A stretch of DNA of 40,199 nt from Candidatus Woesearchaeota archaeon (GTDB lineage Archaea > Nanobdellota > Nanobdellia > Woesearchaeales > GW2011-AR9), in contig JAGVZN010000024.1 of assembly GCA_018302605.1 (NCBI GenBank), forward strand, positions 1-40,199, written 5' to 3'. The position numbers were made by a program, and so were the translations under genes. Under the pieces are notes generated by a model. That model worked only from the letters and a program-made list of their open reading frames with translations. It was not told the origin of the DNA and did no database searches. Positions 18,324-25,472 of this stretch are shown piece by piece (the stretch's first letter is position 1; every line of letters starts with the position of its first letter).

Positions 18324-20126
18324 TTAGTATTTATTTTCCAATTCCAGTTGAGGGTAGATACCCAGTGACAATAACTCATCCATCAGCAGCTTAAAGGCAT
18401 AACTCATCTCTACGTAGGACAACTGTGAGTCTTCTCCGAAGACCGGGGAGATCAACTTATTGGAACGGGCATCAAAGTAGCCCAGCAAACCAGATTTCAC
18501 ACAAACGGGAACCGTAACCCGGTCAGAATCAAACCGCTCTTTTAAGAGCAGCGAAGCACCATGGGCGATCAAAGTATCTTTCTCCATCTCTCCCAGACGT
18601 AATCCGCCCTCTTTTGCTTTCCCTTCCGTAGGCTGCCGGGTAAGCAGCTGGATCGGACCACGCGCCCGAGATTGCATCTTGTTTCCGACCATGTGGCGCA
18701 GGCGGAGATAGTACATATTACCAACGTAGATGCGCGCAAGCATCTGCTTGCCTGTTCTTCCGTCGTAAAATACTTCCGTACCATCGTCACGAAAACCTAA
18801 CCCCTGCAATTCCTGACGCAATGATTCTTCGGTTTCAGCCTCAAATAAAGTACCATCGACAAAACGACCGTTAAGCGCTCCCACTTTTCCTCCGACAATC
18901 TCGATCAGATGAGAGATGGTCATCCGCGAAGAGATACCATGCGGGGTAAAGATCAGATCGGGAACGATTCCTGAAACGGAAAACGGCACATCCTGCGGCG
19001 GAACTAATATTCCCGTGACTCCTTTCTGACCATGCCGGGAAGTGAATTTGTCTCCGATCTCTGGGATGCGTTCTTCACGCAGGCGCACCTGGACCAGCCG
19101 GTTTCCCTCTTCATTTTCGGTAATGATCACGAGATCAGCAACGCCGTGCTCACCATGTTTCAAAATAACGGAACTTTCCCGGCGGGTGGCTGCTGAAAGA
19201 TTATATTCATCTAATCCACTGAGGAAGCGCGGAGGACTTGTCCGACCGATGATCACATCCCCTTCCTGTACTTTTGCTTCAGGAGAGACGATCCCATCGC
19301 CTTCCAGATGGCGGTAATCGTGCTCCGTTCGGTAGCCTTTGACATCTTTATCCGGAACACTGATCTCATCAACGAGACCGCCGGAATAACGCAGCTCTTC
19401 AATTCCCATCGGGCGAAGATAGGTACTGCGGGCCAGACCGCGCTCTACGGAACCTTTATTGAGGATAACACCATCCTCCATGTTATAACCATCGTAACAC
19501 ATCACGGCGACAACCATATTTTGACCCGACGGATGTTCAGCATAATCAACCACATCATGGATCTTGGTCTTCACCAGGGGCAATTGTGGATAATGAAGAA
19601 TATTCGCATCCATATCCATACGGATGTGATAATTAGAAGCATAAAATCCTAATGCTTGCTTCTGGTTCTTACTTCCGATGATGATTCTGGAAGACGGAGC
19701 ATAATTAGCGAAAGGAACAAGAGCGGTGGTAATCCCGGAGATCACGCCGGAACTGATTTCCGCGTGCGTATGTTCTAGTGTAAGATCTGCTTCATCGTAG
19801 GCAATAAGCGCATTTTCCTCTTCGGCCGCATCTAAATATTCGATCACTCCTTGCCGAATAAGGTCGTGCCAGCTTAATTCACCCTGAGCAAGCTGCTGCA
19901 GCTGCTTTTCCGTCAGTAGTGATTTGCCGTCGCGGACAACGATCAAAGGGCGGCGGGCGCGGCCTTCATCAGTGAACAGATGGACTTCTTTCGCTCGATC
20001 GTCGGCAAAGATATTAACATCCTCGGAAAGAGAGCCCTTGCGGCGCAGATCTTTAACATCTTCAACGAAAGCCTGTATATTTTCCACTACTCCGAGATAA
20101 CGTGAATTAAGATAGACGTCTGCCAT
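18324..20126 (-). CDS. rpoB1: DNA-directed RNA polymerase subunit B'
   Basis: GYNMEDGVILNKGSVERGLARSTYLR, GDKFTSRHGQKGVTG, EGKAKEGGLRLGEMEKD. Confidence 0.98.
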   Translation of the reverse strand: MADVYLNSRYLGVVENIQAFVEDVKDLRRKGSLSEDVNIFADDRAKEVHLFTDEGRARRPLIVVRDGKSLLTEKQLQQLAQGELSWHDLIRQGVIEYLDAAEEENALIAYDEADLTLEHTHAEISSGVISGITTALVPFANYAPSSRIIIGSKNQKQALGFYASNYHIRMDMDANILHYPQLPLVKTKIHDVVDYAEHPSGQNMVVAVMCYDGYNMEDGVILNKGSVERGLARSTYLRPMGIEELRYSGGLVDEISVPDKDVKGYRTEHDYRHLEGDGIVSPEAKVQEGDVIIGRTSPPRFLSGLDEYNLSAATRRESSVILKHGEHGVADLVIITENEEGNRLVQVRLREERIPEIGDKFTSRHGQKGVTGILVPPQDVPFSVSGIVPDLIFTPHGISSRMTISHLIEIVGGKVGALNGRFVDGTLFEAETEESLRQELQGLGFRDDGTEVFYDGRTGKQMLARIYVGNMYYLRLRHMVGNKMQSRARGPIQLLTRQPTEGKAKEGGLRLGEMEKDTLIAHGASLLLKERFDSDRVTVPVCVKSGLLGYFDARSNKLISPVFGEDSQLSYVEMSYAFKLLMDELLSLGIYPQLELENKY

Positions 20127-20127
20127 T

Positions 20128-21618
20128 TTAAAGTGCTTCTTTCAAGCCGACCCCCTTCAATTTATCAATAACATCTGCGTCTTCCACACGCTGGGACAAA
20201 GAACAGAGCATCGCTAAGTTCTTACGCAGCCCAATGTTTGTCCCTTCGGGAGTTTCGATCGGGCACAATCTTCCGAGGTGGGTGCAATGAAGCGCACGGG
20301 CTTCAAAGTTCTCCTGAGAGTTAGAGAGAGGACTGGCCACGCGCTGCAGATGCGAAATCATATCAAGGAAATTCGTTCTGCTCATGCGCTGAGAAACACC
20401 TTGTCTTCCACCGACCCATTCACCCGTCGCCATAGATGAGTACAGGCGGGAAGTCAGAAGCTTGTCACGGATGATCACGCGGATAGAAGGCAATTTGCCC
20501 CGCTTGATGATCCTTTGGAAGTTATAGAGGATGTCCCCAACGAGGACTTTAAAATTGACCCGGAAAAGATCGAGCAAAAGATCACCGCTCATCCGCACGC
20601 GCTTATTCATGTAATGGTCCTTGTCATCCGGCTCACGCACACCGCGCTGGACATCGATATATTTCTTGAGCATCTTTGCGATATTGCGCCCTTTCACCAG
20701 ACGATCCTGCGTCTCCAGACCGATGTTCGGGAGCAGATATTTGTCCAGGATCTCTTTCGTCCGTTCCACGCGAATCTCTTTTGCCTGGCCGACACCAACC
20801 CGCTTGGCGATAAAATCGATGGCATCATCCTGCGTCTTGAGGTCCACGAATTCGTAGAGGTTCAAGAGCAGTTCTTCGTAAGTTTCATCAAGAGAAACTG
20901 CTTTCATGATCTCTTCATCTTTAACCAAGCCCAACGCTTTGAGGACAACAACTAACGGCATCTGTTTGACCCGCGTGAAAGTGAGATAATAGAGGCCATC
21001 TTTCTTGCGCTCAAAAGTATGGGGAATCTTATACGATCCCCGCGCAGCAAAGAACCGGCCGGAACAAGAACCATCGGAACTTCGATCAACCATGAAATTA
21101 TTCGCGGCCAAATCCTCGATATTGACAATCACGCGTTCTGTTCCGTTGATGATGAAGTAGCCGCCGGGATCACTCGAATCTTCGCCATGCTTGATCAATT
21201 CTTCTTTATTGATCTTACTGAGATGACAGAATTTACTTTTTAACATGATCGGCATCTTTCCGATTTCAGCGACAAAATTCTCTCGTTGAACATCGTTGAT
21301 GTAGGTGCTGACTTCTAAGAAGATCGGGGCGTGGTAGGAAATCTTCCGCAGACGAGCCTCGACGGGATAGATCGGCCGCTTACTTCCGTCAGCCTCCGTT
21401 ATTTCCGGCTTGCCTACGGTGATTCGGCCAAAGCGAATTTTAAATTTTTCAATATTGTGAGGAATGATCGTTGGCTCTGCCTCTTTATTTTCTTCAATGA
21501 CTTCTTGCAGCCCTTTTTCGATAAAATGATTAAACGACTGAATGTTGCTCTCGACAAATTTCTTTTCTTCAAAGTATTTTCGGATCAGGATTGATCGATC
21601 TTGTTTTTGGTTATCCAT
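20128..21618 (-). CDS. rpoB2: DNA-directed RNA polymerase subunit B''
   Basis: GGYFIINGTERVIVNIEDLA, HLQRVASPLS..LHCTHLGRLCPIETPEGTNIGLRKNLA. Confidence 0.98.
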   Translation of the reverse strand: MDNQKQDRSILIRKYFEEKKFVESNIQSFNHFIEKGLQEVIEENKEAEPTIIPHNIEKFKIRFGRITVGKPEITEADGSKRPIYPVEARLRKISYHAPIFLEVSTYINDVQRENFVAEIGKMPIMLKSKFCHLSKINKEELIKHGEDSSDPGGYFIINGTERVIVNIEDLAANNFMVDRSSDGSCSGRFFAARGSYKIPHTFERKKDGLYYLTFTRVKQMPLVVVLKALGLVKDEEIMKAVSLDETYEELLLNLYEFVDLKTQDDAIDFIAKRVGVGQAKEIRVERTKEILDKYLLPNIGLETQDRLVKGRNIAKMLKKYIDVQRGVREPDDKDHYMNKRVRMSGDLLLDLFRVNFKVLVGDILYNFQRIIKRGKLPSIRVIIRDKLLTSRLYSSMATGEWVGGRQGVSQRMSRTNFLDMISHLQRVASPLSNSQENFEARALHCTHLGRLCPIETPEGTNIGLRKNLAMLCSLSQRVEDADVIDKLKGVGLKEAL

Positions 21619-21847
21619 CGATGACCACCCGATAGTAATATGCCGTTCCTGCCGTCGGACTCTTACGCTCTACTTTGATGACATCTCCGGCTTGCGGCTT
21701 TAAATGAATGATTGCCGGATCCGTCTTGGTAATCCGTGGAAGTCGTTTCGAAGCAAGGCCATGTTCCTGCAACAGTTTTTCCTTGTCAGAACTCGTTAAT
21801 TTTGTATGGTGCGGTACCAAAGAGTGGGAGGTTACGTCGAATGCCAT
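21611..21847 (-). CDS. rpoH: DNA-directed RNA polymerase subunit H (Rpb5-like)
   Basis: HSLVPHHTKLTSSDKEKLLQEHGLASKRLPRITKTDPAIIHLKPQAGDVIKVERKSPTAGTAYYYRVVIDG. Confidence 0.95.
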   Translation of the reverse strand: MAFDVTSHSLVPHHTKLTSSDKEKLLQEHGLASKRLPRITKTDPAIIHLKPQAGDVIKVERKSPTAGTAYYYRVVIDG

Positions 21848-21879
21848 CGTGTTTGTTTGGTTTTTGATTAAAGGGTGAG

Positions 21880-22029
21880 CGGGCCGGACGAGACATTCAC
21901 CGTTATGCAGGCTCTGCATAGACGAGTTTGAACTCGCGACCGCTTGATATCTTCCAGAGGACTTTGCCCTCTGCCGTTTTGACTTTTTGCTTAAAAGTCA
22001 AGCGCTCTACCAAGCTGAGCTACCGGCCC
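21880..22029 (-). tRNA. tRNA-Lys(TTT) with two introns (37/38: 21949-21991, 43 nt; 59/60: 21894-21926, 33 nt)
   Basis: Spliced: GGGCCGGTAGCTCAGCTTGGTAGAGCGCTTGACTTTTAATCAAGCGGTCGCGAGTTCAAATCTCGTCCGGCCCG. 59/60 BHB: TTCA/TGAA core, bulges AA^C and TG^T, distal helix TCGT/ACGG. Confidence 0.93.
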
Positions 22030-22035
22030 GCAAAC

Positions 22036-22181
22036 GCCCTGGCCGGGAAAGTCATCGGGATTCAGTCTTCGAGCACACTGCTCAGCGTTCCGGATTCCGA
22101 TTTTGAACCCGGGTCGAAGCCTTTATGTGGTGATCTCACACCTCGACAGGGCTTCATGCTAGGCCGCTACACTACCAGGGC
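22036..22181 (-). tRNA. tRNA-Asp(GTC) with two introns (37/38: 22123-22143, 21 nt; 59/60: 22049-22101, 53 nt); discriminator base at 22035
   Basis: Spliced: GCCCTGGTAGTGTAGCGGCCTAGCATGAAGCCCTGTCGAGGCTTCGACCCGGGTTCAAATCCCGGCCAGGGC(G). Distal helices GGTG/CACC and TCGG/CCGA; bulges CG^A/AA^A and AA^A/TT^T. Confidence 0.92.
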
Positions 22182-22368
22182 ACTTTTTCAGACAGCACTC
22201 TTTCTGATGATCACGACGATTATAAAAGAAATTGCGCTGCCATTTTTCTCATAGAAAAGCAATTTGTTTATAAAGCTTGCGGTTTGGACGAGGGTAATGT
22301 CTGCGAAACTAACTCTTCTCCTCTTTTTTCCAACGTTTTCGTAGAGATACTGCTGGAAGAAAAGCGAA

Positions 22369-22514
22369 CTATAAATAGTTTGTCAAAATAGGCAGGGGGC
22401 CGGTCGGCCTGCCTCGTCTCGCTCAAAAAAGGGTTTCAACTTCTCTCCCAAAATATTCCCAAGGATAAGCGAGACTCTGAATTTCTTGCTCAAAGCCAAC
22501 GCTCGGCAGGCCAT
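22369..22514 (+). ncRNA. Candidate structured RNA downstream of a TATA box
   Basis: CTATAAATAG at 22369-22378. Nested pairs GGCCTGCC (22406-22413)/GGCAGGCC (22505-22512) and GTCTCGCT (22416-22423)/AGCGAGAC (22468-22475). Confidence 0.35.
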
Positions 22515-22593
22515 CTTGACCAAGCCCACACAGACTTAGCTGAATACCTACGAAACAACAGCACAATCTAGGAAGAAAGATCAGGAAAATGAG

Positions 22594-22756
22594 TCCCCCC
22601 TCCCAGAATTTCTGAGATCCACAATTCATTCTATGACATCTGTTCGAACCGGGGATCCCTCGGTGACTATGGCTGATTGTTTTTCATCTGCCGTCATCAA
22701 GACGCCCATCAAACAACTGCTACAGCCGAGTGTTCTAGCCACTAAACTAAGGGGGG
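22594..22756 (-). tRNA. tRNA-Tyr(GTA) with two introns (37/38: 22665-22719, 55 nt; 59/60: 22608-22642, 35 nt)
   Basis: Spliced: CCCCCCTTAGTTTAGTGGCTAGAACACTCGGCTGTAGACCGAGGGATCCCCGGTTCGAATCTGGGAGGGGGGA. C1-G72 and A73 fit archaeal tRNA-Tyr. Confidence 0.87.
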
Positions 22757-22803
22757 ATTAGTGTGGGAAAAAGGGAATTATTTTATAAAGGTTTGTATGG
22801 GTG

Positions 22804-22966
22804 GTATTTGTTTAGCTTCTCCGGCAGGCCGTGCATCCGAGCGGAAATATGCAAAGATATTTTCTGCTTTTCGCTGTGAAACAAAAGATTTCCGCACCAA
22901 GCACCAAGCTAGGAATAAAGCATCTTCGGATGCACCTCTTGGCCTTGCCGCCAGCTAAACAAATAC
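22804..22966 (+). mobile_element. MITE-like hairpin element, family B copy 1
   Basis: Ends GTATTTGTTTAGC..GCTAAACAAATAC. Flanks TATGGGTG (22796-22803) and TATGGGTA (22967-22974) form an imperfect 8-bp duplication. Confidence 0.8.
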
Positions 22967-23066
22967 TATGGGTAAAAACAAAAAGATTATAAAGAGAAAA
23001 ATATTCTTTCTGTCATAACAGCTTTGGTTTTCAGTTAAACCAAAAACAAAAAAGAGGTGAAAAAGA

Positions 23067-23438
23067 ATGGCGAAAGCATTGAGAATAGCAGGCGTAAATA
23101 AAGCAAACCTTGTTGGCAGCTGGGCTTTTCTGGGAGGTCTGGTTCTGGCAGTATTGTTAGGGCTGGGATTTACGGGAGCGTACCAAGCCACCATGCTCTG
23201 GGTCGTATTCCTTCTCGGTCTGGTCGTTGGTTTGCTTAATATTGCCACGGACGAAGTCTCTCCTTTCCTGACGAGCGGGACGGTACTAGTACTGGTATCA
23301 TTCCTCGGCGTTGAGGTAGGCGTGTTTGACGAAGTCGCACCAGTTATCGGCAATGTATTGCGTGGTGTCTTGACGTTGTTTGTCCCAGCGACAATCATCG
23401 TTGCTTTGCGGGCAGTATTCGTTCTAGCACGACGATAG
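23067..23438 (+). CDS. Integral membrane protein, about 4 TM, hypothetical
   Basis: Hydrophobic 123 aa; gaggtga SD-like site just upstream of the ATG. Confidence 0.8.
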   Translation: MAKALRIAGVNKANLVGSWAFLGGLVLAVLLGLGFTGAYQATMLWVVFLLGLVVGLLNIATDEVSPFLTSGTVLVLVSFLGVEVGVFDEVAPVIGNVLRGVLTLFVPATIIVALRAVFVLARR

Positions 23439-23473
23439 GTGCTTTTTTTTTATTTTTTTTTATTTTCAATTTC

Positions 23474-23633
23474 GGCTCTGGAGAAAAAGTCCTCCTGGCC
23501 ATTGACCGTGGCGAAAACAGGATGTGTTGATGGTTGCGTACAAGCTATTCTCGTCGCTGGTTTTCGCACCTGTTCCTGGAAATCGCTTCTCACGGTCAAT
23601 CTTGAGGCCAAGCGGACGACTTTTTCTACCAAG
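23474..23633 (-). mobile_element. MITE-like hairpin element, family A copy 2 (inverted)
   Basis: Near-identical to the reverse complement of 9053-9212; no clear target duplication. Confidence 0.8.
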
Positions 23634-23684
23634 CGAATACTTCCAAAAAATTAATAAAGAAGAAGCGAGGCTCTCTCAAATTGT

Positions 23685-23861
23685 GCGGTAGTCGTATAGT
23701 GGTTAGTATGCGGCCTTGCCAAAAGCAAGGGACTAACAAATGGCCTTGAACGTAAAGAGGCTGTGACCGGGGTTCGAAAGAAAAAGTTTGCGCAGTGAAA
23801 TCCAATTGGTTCGCGTCCACGTGATGTGGTAAAACTTGTCTCGAAAGTCCCCGCTACCGCA
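23685..23861 (+). tRNA. tRNA-Gly(GCC) with two introns (37/38: 23722-23757, 36 nt; 59/60: 23779-23847, 69 nt)
   Basis: Acceptor GCGGTAG/CTACCGC, anticodon stem CGGCC/GGCTG, T-stem CGGGG/CCCCG. BHB cores TTGC/GTAA and TTCG/CGAA; bulges CA^A/AG^A and AA^A/AG^T. Confidence 0.92.
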
Positions 23862-23865
23862 TTCA

Positions 23866-23903
23866 TGGGTAGCAGGTAACGAGGTCTTCTTATCCGCTAC
23901 CCA
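23866..23903 (+). terminator. Inverted repeat TGGGTAGC/GCTACCCA followed by CCTTTT, after tRNA-Gly
   Basis: 8-bp stem directly downstream of the tRNA. Confidence 0.35.
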
Positions 23904-23915
23904 CCTTTTCTGTAA

Positions 23916-24114
23916 GGCTCTGTCAAAAATCTCAAAAAAGTCAGCCTGGCCGTTGCCTTCGCGCTTCTCCAGTTGCGGAGATTACAGCCAAGAAGCACCA
24001 ATATAGCAAATGTGTTAAGTAATCGAATATTTGAATCACACATTTGCTATTAGTAATTGTGAAAAAAAGTACGAAAATATCTCACAATCAGGCGGCTGAC
24101 TTTTTTGACAGAGC
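23916..24114 (+). mobile_element. MITE-like element, single copy, TIR related to family A
   Basis: GCTCTGTCAAAAA..TTTTTTGACAGAGC ends. Perfect 10-bp flanking duplication TTTTCTGTAA (23906-23915 / 24115-24124). Confidence 0.82.
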
Positions 24115-24141
24115 TTTTCTGTAAAGAAGATTAATAACCTC

Positions 24142-24756
24142 TTGCCAGATCGGAAAGATGTGGATCTCGAAGACAGAACAAAGGCTGAAGCCTTGATTGG
24201 AAGAGGTATTAAACTCTATAGCAATTACGTAGACATTCTTCTCGATCATGATAATATTGTATTTGTGCAGCAAGGAGAACAACTGCGTGCTGACTTCCCC
24301 CGCGCTTTGTTTGAATTGGCTTTTTTTTCCGGCCGAAAAGAATGGCTGGAAGCAGCCGTGGAGATCAGGCCCCACATTGCGCCAGAGCGGGAGACAACAC
24401 TGCATCTCCTCACAGAAATCGACCAGACCAGTTTTGCAATGGTTGAGATCAGCTACCAAAAACCGCCAGATGAAATTGCCTGGCAGCGATGGCGGATGAA
24501 TACTTTGGCCTCCCAAGAATATGCCCATCCTTATTTTCCAAACTATGTTTCATCCCTCTTAGTGTCCGCCGCGGCGGGGGAAGGGAAGATCCATTCCAAT
24601 AACTATCTGGAGATCGGAGAAGAGGCTAATTATCGAGATAAAAGCTCAGAAATACAATTTCCATTTTGGATAAACCGGCGGAAGGGGCTGGGCAATTCAG
24701 CGGACCACCGTTTTGAATATGACATTCAGTTTTCTAAAGGGAAGTTTGAAAAATAG
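24142..24756 (+). CDS. Hypothetical protein (start uncertain; TTG at 24142 or a downstream GTG)
   Basis: Long ORF; no family recognised. Confidence 0.45.
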   Translation: MPDRKDVDLEDRTKAEALIGRGIKLYSNYVDILLDHDNIVFVQQGEQLRADFPRALFELAFFSGRKEWLEAAVEIRPHIAPERETTLHLLTEIDQTSFAMVEISYQKPPDEIAWQRWRMNTLASQEYAHPYFPNYVSSLLVSAAAGEGKIHSNNYLEIGEEANYRDKSSEIQFPFWINRRKGLGNSADHRFEYDIQFSKGKFEK

Positions 24757-24854
24757 TAATTTTGGCAGATTGATTTTGACTATAATCGGATTATTCAAAC
24801 TTCTCCAAACCATTACCAGAAGAAATACTCCGCCGCTCCCGGCATTGAAAATCT

Positions 24855-24974
24855 TTATGCCGAAAGACAGAAATCTCCTTCACAACAGGGCTTGATGTAC
24901 TGGCAGCGCGGGCAGATGTATTTTTGTTTGATGAGATCCATCTCGTGCTGGCAGATTTCACAGGGAAAGGACAT
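24855..24974 (-). CDS. Zinc-ribbon microprotein, 39 aa (MSFPCEICQHEMDLIKQKYICPRCQYIKPCCEGDFCLSA)
   Basis: Hand-translated; C-x2-C .. C-x2-C .. CC .. C. Below the ORF-track cutoff. Confidence 0.65.
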   Translation of the reverse strand: MSFPCEICQHEMDLIKQKYICPRCQYIKPCCEGDFCLSA

Positions 24975-25055
24975 GGTCGGGGGAGGAAAAAAGAATTAAT
25001 AAAGTTATCGAAAATAAAAAAAAGATTTAAAAAGAAAGGCCTTTCTGATATAAAC

Positions 25056-25460
25056 ATGGAAAAAATGTCGATATATGCTGTTGCTGCATTTATTGCCATA
25101 AGCGGAACAGTTGCCTTAGGAGGTCGTGCTTGTAATTCTCATTATAACAATCGCACGGAAACAGAACAGGGTTACGAATTAATCTCTTATACAACCGGCT
25201 GGTTAGACGGCCACACTGAATGTGTTTTTTATGATGATAGAACATTAGATGTCAGGGTACAAAGTCCATTTTCAGATGGTGTAACTTTCATTCAAGATCT
25301 TGATGGAGACGGACAAGCAGATCGTATCCGCAAACAAGGAAGCAAAGCCAAAAGTCATGCTTTAGATTCTCTATTAATCAGAGGATACGGCCAAGAATCA
25401 AATCCCACAGAATTTGAAGAAGCGGATAGAGCAATAAAAGAATGTCTCGCTAAAAGATAA
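25056..25460 (+). CDS. Secreted or membrane-anchored hypothetical with a DxDGD loop
   Basis: MEKMSIYAVAAFIAISGTVALGGRAC signal-like start; FIQDLDGDGQADRI resembles a calcium-binding loop. Confidence 0.6.
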   Translation: MEKMSIYAVAAFIAISGTVALGGRACNSHYNNRTETEQGYELISYTTGWLDGHTECVFYDDRTLDVRVQSPFSDGVTFIQDLDGDGQADRIRKQGSKAKSHALDSLLIRGYGQESNPTEFEEADRAIKECLAKR

Positions 25461-25472
25461 AATCAAACATTC

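Noticed and set aside
14900-21594. Numerous + strand ORFs antisense to the RNAP operon
   Set aside because: Low-complexity, no family signatures, fully overlapped by unmistakable RNAP subunits.
15681-21618. RNAP beta and beta' each in two ORFs, considered as frameshift or intein
   Set aside because: A'/A'' and B'/B'' splits are standard in many archaea; ends and starts are clean, and no intein splice motifs are seen.
21928-22254. 108-aa + strand ORF across the tRNA-Lys/Asp genes
   Set aside because: It is antisense to two well-folding tRNAs.
23450-23632. 60-aa ORF inside family A copy 2, and 9039-9263 ORF inside copy 1
   Set aside because: Open frames arise from the repeat; the frame is not shared as a coding signal and the element looks structural.
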